A program made the translations under genes and the position numbers. Under the pieces are notes generated by a model. It worked only from the letters and a program-made list of their open reading frames with translations. It was not told the DNA's origin and did no database searches. 37,987 nucleotides of DNA from SG8-30 sp964406445 (GTDB lineage Bacteria > Pseudomonadota > Gammaproteobacteria > Steroidobacterales > Steroidobacteraceae), in assembly GCA_964406445.1 (NCBI GenBank), contig CAYORU010000033.1, positions 1 through 37,987 of the forward strand, written 5' to 3'. Positions 23,795-31,292 of this stretch are shown piece after piece (the stretch's first letter is position 1; each line of letters begins with the position of its first letter).

Positions 23795-24421
23795 CTAGTG
23801 GTCCGTGCGCGAGCCGGCCGCCACCGGCTGCACGCCGAGCCTCTGCAGCTGGTCCCGCGCGCGCGGGCTGCCGGTCTTGAGCCAGATCTCGTAGAGTCGC
23901 ATCACGTCGCGGTCGGAGTACGCGTACGCGGAGTCGGCGATGTCGTTCAGCGCGTCGACGAGCCGCTGGAATTTCCCGGCCAGCTCGCGGAACACGCCCG
24001 ACAGGGCGCGGCCGCGCGCCGTTCCCCGCAGCATGTCCGCGACCGAGCCGTAGGCGCGCCCGCCCATGGCGATGTGGTAGTCGACGTCCACGAGGCTGCG
24101 CGCGAATCCGCGGGAAAAGAAGCCGGCCGTGAAGAGCGCGACGTCGCCGAGGCGCTGCGTCAGCTGGACGCGCTCGGCGCCGCTCGCGGCGGCGGCCGCG
24201 TCCGCGAGCATCAGCGCCAGCGGCTTGAGCCGCGGGCCATCGGGTCCCGTCTCGAAGAGCGCCTCGGAGCGTGAGAAGAAGGTCAGCACGCCGACGACGT
24301 AGTGCTCTGTGTGGTCGTCGATGTCGAGCTGTTGCCGGGCGACGGCGTCTTGCACCGCGCCCCGGAAGAACTCCGTCAGGCTCGCCACCTCGAGGACCCG
24401 ATCCGCGCGCACGTCGTCCAT
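23795..24421 (-). CDS. Hypothetical helical protein, first gene of a two-gene operon
   Basis: A 208-residue all-helical protein without signal peptide. Features: TEFFRGAVQDAVARQQLDIDDHTEHYVVGVLTFFSRSEALFE, then LADAAAAASGAERVQLTQRLGDVALFTAGFFSRGFARSLVDVDYHIAMGGRAYGSVADM, and a closing FQRLVDALNDIADSAYAYSDRDVMRLYEIWLKTGSPRARDQLQRLG. No known family was recognised. Its composition and the neat coupling with the following gene argue that both are real and act together. A GAGGGAGG ribosome site precedes the ATG. A structured intergenic element and an operator candidate lie upstream (24499-24551). Confidence 0.8.
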   Translation of the reverse strand: MDDVRADRVLEVASLTEFFRGAVQDAVARQQLDIDDHTEHYVVGVLTFFSRSEALFETGPDGPRLKPLALMLADAAAAASGAERVQLTQRLGDVALFTAGFFSRGFARSLVDVDYHIAMGGRAYGSVADMLRGTARGRALSGVFRELAGKFQRLVDALNDIADSAYAYSDRDVMRLYEIWLKTGSPRARDQLQRLGVQPVAAGSRTDH

Positions 24422-24498
24422 CTGCCGCCTCCCTCGCCCTCGTCCGGTTCATCGGCACCTGCGCACCGAGATTTACACGACGCAACGGGCATTGAGAA

Positions 24499-24551
24499 GC
24501 GATCGTGACGGAGCTCACGATCAGCAGCCGCCGGGCGCGGCTGCTGATCGC
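24499..24551 (-). promoter_or_regulatory. Competing hairpins with CRP/FNR-type operator candidate 3
   Basis: Two perfect inverted repeats share the word GATC. One is 13 bp (24519-24531 with 24537-24549, 5-base loop). The other is 8 bp (24501-24508 with 24515-24522, 6-base loop) and contains CGTGA CGGAGC TCACG. An outer GCGATC/GATCGC pair (24499-24504 with 24546-24551) could enclose both. Nothing else lies in this 138-base gap between the HAD gene and the two-gene operon. A possible -10 (TGTAAA, 24472-24477) lies downstream, placing the operator near -46. A terminator for the HAD gene is possible, but there is no T-run. Confidence 0.5.
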
Positions 24552-24559
24552 GGCCTCGC

Positions 24560-25246
24560 TCAGGCGCCAAGCAGGGCCGCCAGCTCGCCGAGGTCGCGCA
24601 CCCGGTGCTCGGGCGGCGCGACGGCCGCCGGCCACCCGCGGGCCCCGCGGTCCATCCACACGGCCCTGAGCCCCGCAGCGCGCGCCCCCTCGACGTCGGC
24701 ATGCGGATCGTCGCCGACGTAGACGACTTCGTCCGCATCGATCGCCGCGCGCTCGAGCAGCACGGCGAAGATCCGCGGGTCGGGCTTCGCGGCGCCTGCC
24801 TCGCGCGCCGAGACGGCGTGCTCGAAGCGTTCCGCGATCCCGATGACCCCGAGGTCCGCGTTGCCGTTCGAGAGGGCGAGCAGCCGGTAGCGTGCGGCGA
24901 GACGGTCGAGCGCGGGCAGCACGTCGGCGAACAGCTCGACGCGGTTGCGCGCCTCGAAGAAGGCGGCGAAGGCGCCGTCCGCGCACTCCGCGGGGTAGCC
25001 GCAGCCGGTCACCGCGCGCTCGATCGCGGCGTGGCGCAGGAAGCTCAGGTCGTGGAGGCGCCCCGGATGCGCGGCGACGACCTCCGCGCGCAGCCGCCGC
25101 AGGCTCTCCACATCGTGCCGCTCGAGCACGCGCGGGCAATGCCACCCCAGCCACTCGAGCATGGCCGCTTCCGCGCGCGCGATCGCCGGCGCGACCGGCC
25201 ACAGCGTGTCGTCGAGATCGAGGCAGACCGCCCGGATGCCCTGCAT
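24560..25246 (-). CDS. HAD superfamily hydrolase (YigB-like phosphatase)
   Basis: A 228-residue HAD phosphatase. Motif I is LDLDDTLWPV (residues 9-18, nucleophile Asp10 and acid Asp12). Motif II is LLALSNGNAD (Ser near 125). Motif III is the lysine in EAGAAKPDPRIF and motif IV is VYVGDDPHADVEGARAAG. The helical cap between motifs I and II is of the C1 type. The nearest known relatives by layout are YigB/YjjG-type nucleotide or FMN phosphatases, but the substrate cannot be read from sequence. It is divergent from the glycerophosphodiesterase gene. A -10-like TATGAT (25273-25278, minus strand) lies upstream. Confidence 0.88.
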   Translation of the reverse strand: MQGIRAVCLDLDDTLWPVAPAIARAEAAMLEWLGWHCPRVLERHDVESLRRLRAEVVAAHPGRLHDLSFLRHAAIERAVTGCGYPAECADGAFAAFFEARNRVELFADVLPALDRLAARYRLLALSNGNADLGVIGIAERFEHAVSAREAGAAKPDPRIFAVLLERAAIDADEVVYVGDDPHADVEGARAAGLRAVWMDRGARGWPAAVAPPEHRVRDLGELAALLGA

Positions 25247-25326
25247 GCTGACAGCGCCCTCGCGAAAGCGTCATCATACCGTCGTAGGCTCGCGGGTCCC
25301 GTTGAGCAACCGACCGCGAGGTTCCC

Positions 25327-26361
25327 ATGCGCACAGAGGCCCCATGCCGGTCGCCCGCTGCCGCCTTCGCCCTGTTCCTGCTGGCCGCCGGCCCCGCCGT
25401 GGCTGACGCGCCGCTCGTCATCGCGCACCGCGGCGCGTCGGGCTACCTGCCCGAGCATACGCTGGAGGCGAAGGCGCTCGCCCACGGCATGGGCGCGGAC
25501 CTCCTCGAGCAGGACGTGGTCCTGACCCGCGACGGCGTGCCGATCGTGCTGCACGACCTGGTGCTCGACGAGCTGACCGACGTCGCCGACCTGTATCCGG
25601 GCCGCGCCCGCGAGGACGGCCGCTTCTACGCGATCGACTTCACCCTCGAGGAGATCCGCCGGCTGCGGCAGCACGAGCGCCGGCTGCCCGGGACCGGCGC
25701 ACTGCGCTGGCCCGGGCGCTTCGACGCCGAGGGCGTGAGCTTCCGCATCCACACGCTGGAGGAGGAACTCGCCTTCATTGCCGGCCTCAACCAGAGCAGC
25801 GGCCGTCGCGCGGGCATTTATCCGGAGATCAAGGAGCCGGCCTTCCACCGCGCGGCGGGGCTCGACATCACGGTGCGCGTCCTCGAGGTGCTGCGTCGCG
25901 CGGGCTACTCGCGCCGCGCCGACCCGGTGTTCCTGCAGTGCTTCGATCCGCGCGAGCTCGAGCGCATCCGCTTCGAGCTGGAGTCGGACCTGCCGCTGGT
26001 GCAGCTCATCGGCGGCGCCGGCGACGTCGACGGCGTGGACTTCGAGGCCATGCGCAGCGAGGCGGGCCTCGACCGGGTCGCGACCTACGCGCAGGGCATC
26101 GGTCCGCACCTGTCCCACCTCGCCGCGCTCGAGCCCGGCCGCGAGCCGGTGTCGACCGGCCTCGTCGCGCTCGCCCACGCGCGCGGCCTGGTCGTGCACC
26201 CTTACACCTTCCGCATCGAGCAGCTCGCGGGCCTCGGCCTGTCGGCCGACGGCCTGCACCGCTGGCTGTTCAGGGTGGAGCGGGTCGACGGCCTGTTCAC
26301 CGACCAGCCCGACGTCACGCGCGCTTGGCTCGCGGACGCGCGGGGGGCCGGGCCGCCGTGA
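25327..26361 (+). CDS. Periplasmic glycerophosphodiester phosphodiesterase (GlpQ-like)
   Basis: A 344-residue GDPD with a signal peptide ending near AVADAP (residue 28). The catalytic motif HRG is at 34-36 (IAHRGASGYLPEHT), metal ligands Glu61 and Asp63 are in EQDVVLTRDG, and His76 is in VPIVLHD. The later PEIKEPAFH and the closing VDGLFTDQPD are also typical. It cleaves glycerophosphodiesters to glycerol 3-phosphate and an alcohol in the periplasm. Length matches the GlpQ group. GAGG lies just before the ATG. Its stop overlaps the GTG start of the FIST gene (GTGA), so the two are translationally coupled. Confidence 0.93.
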   Translation: MRTEAPCRSPAAAFALFLLAAGPAVADAPLVIAHRGASGYLPEHTLEAKALAHGMGADLLEQDVVLTRDGVPIVLHDLVLDELTDVADLYPGRAREDGRFYAIDFTLEEIRRLRQHERRLPGTGALRWPGRFDAEGVSFRIHTLEEELAFIAGLNQSSGRRAGIYPEIKEPAFHRAAGLDITVRVLEVLRRAGYSRRADPVFLQCFDPRELERIRFELESDLPLVQLIGGAGDVDGVDFEAMRSEAGLDRVATYAQGIGPHLSHLAALEPGREPVSTGLVALAHARGLVVHPYTFRIEQLAGLGLSADGLHRWLFRVERVDGLFTDQPDVTRAWLADARGAGPP

Positions 26362-27533
26362 GGTGGGCTGCCGCGACCTCGACCGAGGCTTCGCTGGAGC
26401 GCGCCGCGGAGGAGCTCGTCGAGCGCCTCGCGCGCGACCTGGGGCGGGTGGAGCCCGACCTCGTGCTCGCCTTCGCCGCCGACCATTCCCCCGAGGACTT
26501 CGGGCGGCTGGCAGCCATCCTCAAGCCGTGGCTCGGCGACGCGCTGCTGGCCGGCGCCACCGCGAGCGGCGTCGTCGGCGGCGGCCGGGAGGTCGAGGAA
26601 GGCCCGGCGCTGTCGCTGTTAGCGGGCTTCGCGGGCGACACGAGCTTCACCCTGACCCACCTCGAGCAGGACCAGCTGCCGCCGGTGGCCGGGCCGAGGC
26701 AGGACTGGTGGGACCTCGCCGGCGCGACGCCGGAGCACCAGCCCGCCTTCGTCGTCCTCGCCGATCCGTTCACCTTCGACGCGGAGCACTGCGTCCGCGG
26801 CCTCGACCGGGCCTTCCCGGGCGCGACGGTCGTCGGCGGCCTCGCCAGCGGGTCGGAGCAGCCCGGGCAGGCGCGCCTGCTCGCCGGCGGCGACGCGCAC
26901 CGCGCCGGCGCGCTGCTGCTCGCCTGCACCGGCAACTTCGCCATCGAAGCCGTGGTCTCGCAGGGCTGCCGCCCGGTCGGCGAGCCGCTGTTCGTGACCG
27001 ACTGCGCGGACCAGCGGATCCGCGCCCTGGACGGCCGCCGCCCGCGCGAGGTGCTCGGCGAGCTGTTCTCGTCGCTCGACGCGCGCGACCGGGAGCTGTT
27101 CAGCGGCCGGGAGCTGTTCATCGGCCTCGCGCTGCCCGGGCCGCGGCAGGTGGTCGCGCCCGGCGACTTCCTGGTCCGCACCGTGCTCGGCCTCGACGCC
27201 GACAGCGGCGACCTCTACGTCGGCGCGCGCGTGCCGGCGAACGGCGTCGTGCAGTTCCACCTGCGCGACGCCGAGGCGGCGGCCGCGGACCTCGCCGGGC
27301 GCCTGGCGGCGCGCGCTGGCGCGACGCCCGCCGCAGCCCTGATGTTCTCCTGCGTCGGGCGCGGCGCGGGGCTGTACGGGGCCTCGGGCCACGACTCCGC
27401 GCAGCTCGCCCGGGCCTGCGGCCCGCTCCCGACCGGCGGCTTCTTCTGCGCCGGCGAGATCGGCCCGGTGCAGGGCGCGACGTTCGTGCATGGGTATACG
27501 ACGGTGTTCGGTTTGATCGGGGCGAGGAAGTGA
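26358..27533 (+). CDS. FIST domain sensor-like protein
   Basis: A 391-residue cytosolic protein with FIST_N (about 5-200) and FIST_C (about 220-360) domains. Supporting segments are EPDLVLAFAADHS, LLAGATASGVVGGGREVEEGPALSLLAG, ATVVGGLASGSEQPG, then GQVV-type FLVRTVLGLDADSGDLYVGARVPANGVVQFHLRDAEAA, ALMFSCVGRGAGLYG and PTGGFFCAGEIGPVQGATFVHGYTTVFGL. FIST domains are small-molecule sensors, often attached to kinases or chemoreceptors. Here it stands alone, so the output is unknown. The GTG start at 26358 shares GTGA with the stop of the phosphodiesterase gene. Its own TGA (27531-27533) is within the first unit of heptamer element C. Confidence 0.9.
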   Translation: MRWAAATSTEASLERAAEELVERLARDLGRVEPDLVLAFAADHSPEDFGRLAAILKPWLGDALLAGATASGVVGGGREVEEGPALSLLAGFAGDTSFTLTHLEQDQLPPVAGPRQDWWDLAGATPEHQPAFVVLADPFTFDAEHCVRGLDRAFPGATVVGGLASGSEQPGQARLLAGGDAHRAGALLLACTGNFAIEAVVSQGCRPVGEPLFVTDCADQRIRALDGRRPREVLGELFSSLDARDRELFSGRELFIGLALPGPRQVVAPGDFLVRTVLGLDADSGDLYVGARVPANGVVQFHLRDAEAAAADLAGRLAARAGATPAAALMFSCVGRGAGLYGASGHDSAQLARACGPLPTGGFFCAGEIGPVQGATFVHGYTTVFGLIGARK

Positions 27534-27636
27534 CCGGTGACCGGTGACCGGTGACCAGTGACCAGTGACCAGCCGGAAGGCGCTAGGCGGGGCACAGCCC
27601 GGTTTGGCCGATCACTGGTCACCGGTCACCGGTCAC
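27530..27636. repeat. Heptamer inverted element, copy C
   Basis: The left arm (27530-27571) is GTGACCG three times then GTGACCA three times. The right arm (27609-27636) is CGATCAC, TGGTCAC, CGGTCAC, CGGTCAC. The 37-base centre ends in CCCGGTTTGG, like copy A (CCCGGTTCGG). Left and right arms have unequal unit numbers (six and four), as expected of slipped-strand copying. The element lies between the convergent FIST and ATP-grasp genes and supplies the FIST stop codon; it ends four bases before the ATP-grasp stop. Confidence 0.75.
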
Positions 27637-27640
27637 CTTC

Positions 27641-28666
27641 TCACTCTCGCCACTCCGCCCGGTACCTCATCCCCAGCCCGATGATCCGCTCGAGCAGGGA
27701 TTCGTACTCGATGCCGGCGTGCTCCGCGGCGCGGCCGAAGTCCTCGTACTGCTCGAGGTTCGGGTTGGCGTTCGCCTCGAGCACGTAGGGCACGCCGTCG
27801 GCGGCGAGGCGGAAGTCCATCCGCGCGTAGCCGGACATGTGCAGCGAGCGGAAAACTCGCCGTGCGAGGCGGTCGAGCAGCCCGGCCACGCCGGCCGGCA
27901 GGCCCTCGGCGGGGTCGGTGACGATGCCGTGCTTCGCCTGGTAGGCACGGTCCCACTTGACCTTGCGCGTGGCGATCCCGATCGCGCGGTCCGAGAGCGA
28001 GCCGAAGGAGATTTCCCAGGGCGCGAAGGTGGTCAGGCGCTCGTTGCCGAGCAGGCCCACGTACAGCTCGCGCCCGTCGATGAACTCCTCGACCAGCGCG
28101 TCGGAGGCCGTCTGCTCGTGGATGAACGCGATCCGCTCGCGCAGCCGCGCATGGTCCTCGACCACCGAGGCCTGCGAGATCCCGAGCGAGGCGTCCTCGG
28201 TCGCCGACTTCACGAACAGCGGGAAGCGCAGCTTGCCCGGGATCCTCGGCTTCAGGCCGCGGCGGAAGACCACGAACTTCGGCGTCGGGATCCTGTGGTA
28301 GGTCAGCACCTGCTTGGAGAGCACCTTGTCGCGCGACAGCATCATCCCGCGCGGGTTGCAGCCGGTGTAGGGCTGGCGCATCAGCTCGAGGTAGGCGACG
28401 ACGTGCTGGTCGTAGGTGACCACCCCGCCGAACTCCTCGAGCAGGTTGAAGCACACGTGCGGCTTCCAGTCGACGATCGCGGCGCGCAGTTCGGTGAGGC
28501 TGTCGCCGACGCCGAGCGCCCGCACCTCGTGGCCGAGCCCGCGCAGCGTCGTGATCACGTCGAACTCGGTGCGGAACTCGTCGGCCTCCTGGTCGGTGAG
28601 CCCGTCGAGGGTTTCCGGCGGGACCAGCGTCTCGTGCACCAGCACGATGATGCGCAGCCGCCTCAC
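27641..28666 (-). CDS. ATP-grasp ligase of the D-Ala-D-Ala ligase family
   Basis: A 341-residue ATP-grasp protein. The N-terminal region has HVCFNLLEEFGGVVTYDQHVVAYLELMRQPYTGCNPRGMMLSRDKVLSKQVLTYHRIPTPKFVVF, as in D-Ala-D-Ala ligases. The ATP-binding lysine is in FPLFVKSATEDASLG (Lys143), followed by DALVEEFIDGRELYVGLLGN. Metal ligands are in ARMDFRLA (Asp284) and VLEANANPNLE (Glu297, Asn299). These enzymes join a carboxylate to an amine through an acyl phosphate; the substrate here is unknown. Its start overlaps the stop of the metallopeptidase gene by four bases (ATGA), so the two are coupled. Not the housekeeping ddl, judging by the absence of murein genes nearby (inference). Confidence 0.9.
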   Translation of the reverse strand: MRRLRIIVLVHETLVPPETLDGLTDQEADEFRTEFDVITTLRGLGHEVRALGVGDSLTELRAAIVDWKPHVCFNLLEEFGGVVTYDQHVVAYLELMRQPYTGCNPRGMMLSRDKVLSKQVLTYHRIPTPKFVVFRRGLKPRIPGKLRFPLFVKSATEDASLGISQASVVEDHARLRERIAFIHEQTASDALVEEFIDGRELYVGLLGNERLTTFAPWEISFGSLSDRAIGIATRKVKWDRAYQAKHGIVTDPAEGLPAGVAGLLDRLARRVFRSLHMSGYARMDFRLAADGVPYVLEANANPNLEQYEDFGRAAEHAGIEYESLLERIIGLGMRYRAEWRE

Positions 28667-29727
28667 AGCGCGATCCAGGGGCCGACGCCGGTCTTCGCCT
28701 TGGCGACGAGCACCGCGAGCAGCCGCTCGGCCCGGTGCGACGCGCGCCGCTGGTCGCCACGCACGTAGAGCCTGAGCGAGCGGCAGCGGCCGGTGAGGTG
28801 CTCGAGCAGCTCCTGCACCAGGTATTCGCTCGCGTCGAGCCGCCGCGCGACGCGCCGGCGCAGCAGGGGGCCGCGCTCGCGCAGGAAGGTGCTGGCGCGC
28901 ACCTGCCCGGCCCGGGTCCTGCGGACCGTGAACACCCGCTTGAGGATCTTGTCGATGCGCTCCGCGTCGTCGCCGCGGTAATGGCGGACCATCGCCGCGT
29001 AGTGCTCGCGCAGCGTGCGCCGGGCGAGCTTGACCGGCTCGACGTGGTGCCTGGCACGCACCACGGGCCGCGTGCCGCGCAGCGCGCGCAGGGCGGAATC
29101 GACGTACTCGAGCTTGCGCAGCGCGGGCCAGCCCTGGTACTCGCGTCGCCAGCGCGAGCCGGGCTTGAGCCAGACCGCGAAGGTCTCGGCGAAATCCTCC
29201 GTGGGGTGGCTCTGCGCGTACCAGCTGTCGAGGTGCTGCACGAAGCGGCGGCTGCCAGGGCGCGGCCGGTAGTGGCGCGGGTAGCGGCGCGACGCGGGCC
29301 CGAAGGTCTCGCGCCAGCTCTTGCGCCGGCGCAGCCGCCAGGCGGTATCGACCGCGTGGCCGGCCTCATGGCGCAGGATGCGCATCAGCGCGGTGACGTT
29401 GCCGCCCTCGACCTCGCCCATGAACCGGCGCTCCAGCCGCTTGAGCCGCGGGTGCAGCAGGTAGAAGGGGATGGCGATGCCGGGGACGCCGTCGGGCGAG
29501 AACCACTCCTGCGCGATCCAGCAGTGCGGGCGGAACCCGATGCCGCGCGCCTCGAGCTCGCGGTAGAGCCGCGCCACCTGCGGCTCGACCGGCGAGCCCT
29601 CGATGCGAAGGCCGAGGTCGCACAGCCTCAGGTCGAGGAGTTCCTCGTCCGGCAGCCGCTGCCACCACAGGCGCGAGGTCCTGCGGGCAGGCGGCTTCTT
29701 GCTGCGGGGTCGGCTGGCGGCTGGCAT
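28663..29727 (-). CDS. Putative zinc metallopeptidase paired with ATP-grasp ligase
   Basis: A 354-residue basic protein of the putative zinc-binding metallopeptidase group. The zinc motif is HEAGH (residues 120-124) in MRILRHEAGHAVDTAW, and a conserved acidic block HPTEDFAETFAVWL (174-187) probably gives the third ligand. The N-terminal part (LLDLRLCDLGLRIEGSP, FRPHCWIAQEWFSPDGVPGIAIPFYLLHPRLKRLERRFM) is also a family block. No signal peptide is present. The C-terminal third is arginine-rich and helical. Its stop overlaps the ATP-grasp start by four bases. Ligase-plus-peptidase pairs suggest synthesis and trimming of a peptide or protein modification, but that is inference. Confidence 0.85.
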   Translation of the reverse strand: MPAASRPRSKKPPARRTSRLWWQRLPDEELLDLRLCDLGLRIEGSPVEPQVARLYRELEARGIGFRPHCWIAQEWFSPDGVPGIAIPFYLLHPRLKRLERRFMGEVEGGNVTALMRILRHEAGHAVDTAWRLRRRKSWRETFGPASRRYPRHYRPRPGSRRFVQHLDSWYAQSHPTEDFAETFAVWLKPGSRWRREYQGWPALRKLEYVDSALRALRGTRPVVRARHHVEPVKLARRTLREHYAAMVRHYRGDDAERIDKILKRVFTVRRTRAGQVRASTFLRERGPLLRRRVARRLDASEYLVQELLEHLTGRCRSLRLYVRGDQRRASHRAERLLAVLVAKAKTGVGPWIAL

Positions 29728-29744
29728 GTCGGGATCCGCCGGGG

Positions 29745-29774
29745 ATTATGGCGGCATCGACGCCGCGGCGACAG
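29745..29774 (-). promoter_or_regulatory. Possible promoter of the metallopeptidase/ATP-grasp pair
   Basis: On the minus strand, CTGTCG (29769-29774, 3 of 6) is separated by 18 bases from CATAAT (29745-29750, 5 of 6), in the 56-base gap after the phosphatase/ADP-ribosylglycohydrolase gene. It suggests the pair can be transcribed on its own. Prediction by eye. Confidence 0.35.
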
Positions 29775-29783
29775 CGGCGCCGC

Positions 29784-31289
29784 TCAGCGCCGCCGGGCCG
29801 CCGCGCGGGCAGCGAGCGCGTCCGCGAGCGCCTCGATGCGCTCGCGCCCGGCGAGGGCCCCGCGCCAGGCCGCCGGCACGCCCGCGGCGCCATAGTGCGC
29901 ACCGCCGATCTGCCCGGCGATCGCGCCGGTGGCGTCGGCGTCGCCGCCGAGATTCACCGCAGCCAGCAGGGTCTCGCGCAGCGAGCCCGCGCGATCGAAG
30001 GCCCACAACGCAGCCTCGAGCGCGGCCACCGCGCCGCCGCCGCCGTGGATCCGCGGCGGCGCTTTCTCGCGCCAGCTGCCGCGCGCGACCGCCATCACCT
30101 GGGGCTTGAGTGGCCGGCGGTCCCAGAAACCGGGCGACGGACTGAACATGGGCTTGAGCAGCTCGGCGCGTGACGCCCCGGCGAGCGCACCGGCGAGCAG
30201 CGCCGCCAGATAGCGCACCGCGTCCAGCGTCACCGGCGCCTGGTGCGTGACGCGCGCGCACTCGACCGCGGCCTCGACCGCCGCGGCCGGGTCGCGCAGG
30301 TAGGGCACGACCGCCGGCCCGACGCGCGTAAGCGGCTCCTTGTCGGCCCGCGCCGGATCGTGCGAGCCGGCGCGCGGCTGCCCCGTCCATTGCGCCTGCG
30401 CGAGCGCCCGCGCCGTGGCGGCGCTGATGCCCAGGCATCGGCCGGTGCTCGAACCCGTGCCGTCGCGCTGCCACGCGGCGTAGCGCGCGACCTGGTCGGC
30501 GAGGTCGACCCCGCCGCAGGCCGCCAGGCTCTCTGCGAGGCACAGCGCCATGGCGGTCTCGTCGCTCCAGGCGCCGCGCGGCAGCTCGAAGGGCCCGCCG
30601 CCGGCCAGGTCGCCGACCGGGTCGAAGTCGCCGGGCCGGCGCTGCGCGAGCGGCTGGCCGAGCGCGTCCCCGAGGGCGAGGCCGAGGAGCAGTCCGCGGC
30701 TGCGATCGCCGAGGCCGGCGGGCGGGAGAGGCGCGGCGGCCACCTGCGGCCGCCGCCGCGATTCGCGCCAGTCGCGCACGTACTCCTGCTGCGCGGGCGT
30801 CTCGGGCACGCAGGGCCAGGAGTCGGAGCGCGGGTTCGACTGCCACAGCGCGTTGAGGCGCTCGAGCGCGGCTTCGCCGCCGGCGCCGCGGCGGGCCAGC
30901 CAGCAGCCGACGACGACGTTGGTGCGCCCGATGCCGGCGCGGCAGTGCAGGTACACGCGCCGGCCCTCGGCGAGCGCGGCGTCGAGCTCGTCGAGGATCT
31001 CGACCATGTGACCCGGTGACTGCGGCAGGCCGTGGTCGCGGATCGGCTTGCGCAGGTAGACGACCGCGTCGCGCCCGTAGGGCCCGGGCAGCGCCTGCTC
31101 GTAGGGCGGCAGCTCGCCGGGCTCGGTCAGGTCGAGGAAGAAGTCGATGCCCGCGCCGATGAGCCGCGCCAGCCGTTCCCGCTGCAAGTCCTCGTCGGAC
31201 GCGCCGGGATAGGCGCCGGCCAGCAGCCGCCCGGGCTCGACCCAGTAGGCGTTCTCGACCGGCGCCGGCGGTACGGTCTTGCCCTCCAT
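29784..31289 (-). CDS. Fusion: dual-specificity phosphatase + ADP-ribosylglycohydrolase
   Basis: A 501-residue two-domain cytosolic protein. The N-terminal domain (about 10-175) is a cysteine phosphatase with the CX5R loop HCRAGIGRTN (Cys116, Arg122) and a possible acid in FLDLTEPGELPPYE. The C-terminal domain (about 194-490) is an ADP-ribosylglycohydrolase: GLLLGLALGDALGQPL, the metal motif SDETAMALCLAESL (242-255, usually [T/S]DDT) and the second metal site LGGDADATGAIAGQIGGAHYG (about 447-467). Such domains remove ADP-ribose from proteins or small molecules with Mg2+, so the fusion could reverse two modifications or process a phosphorylated ADP-ribose product (inference). It starts four bases after the ttcA stop with no clear ribosome site, so translation is probably coupled. 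Confidence 0.92.
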   Translation of the reverse strand: MEGKTVPPAPVENAYWVEPGRLLAGAYPGASDEDLQRERLARLIGAGIDFFLDLTEPGELPPYEQALPGPYGRDAVVYLRKPIRDHGLPQSPGHMVEILDELDAALAEGRRVYLHCRAGIGRTNVVVGCWLARRGAGGEAALERLNALWQSNPRSDSWPCVPETPAQQEYVRDWRESRRRPQVAAAPLPPAGLGDRSRGLLLGLALGDALGQPLAQRRPGDFDPVGDLAGGGPFELPRGAWSDETAMALCLAESLAACGGVDLADQVARYAAWQRDGTGSSTGRCLGISAATARALAQAQWTGQPRAGSHDPARADKEPLTRVGPAVVPYLRDPAAAVEAAVECARVTHQAPVTLDAVRYLAALLAGALAGASRAELLKPMFSPSPGFWDRRPLKPQVMAVARGSWREKAPPRIHGGGGAVAALEAALWAFDRAGSLRETLLAAVNLGGDADATGAIAGQIGGAHYGAAGVPAAWRGALAGRERIEALADALAARAAARRR

Positions 31290-31292
31290 CGT

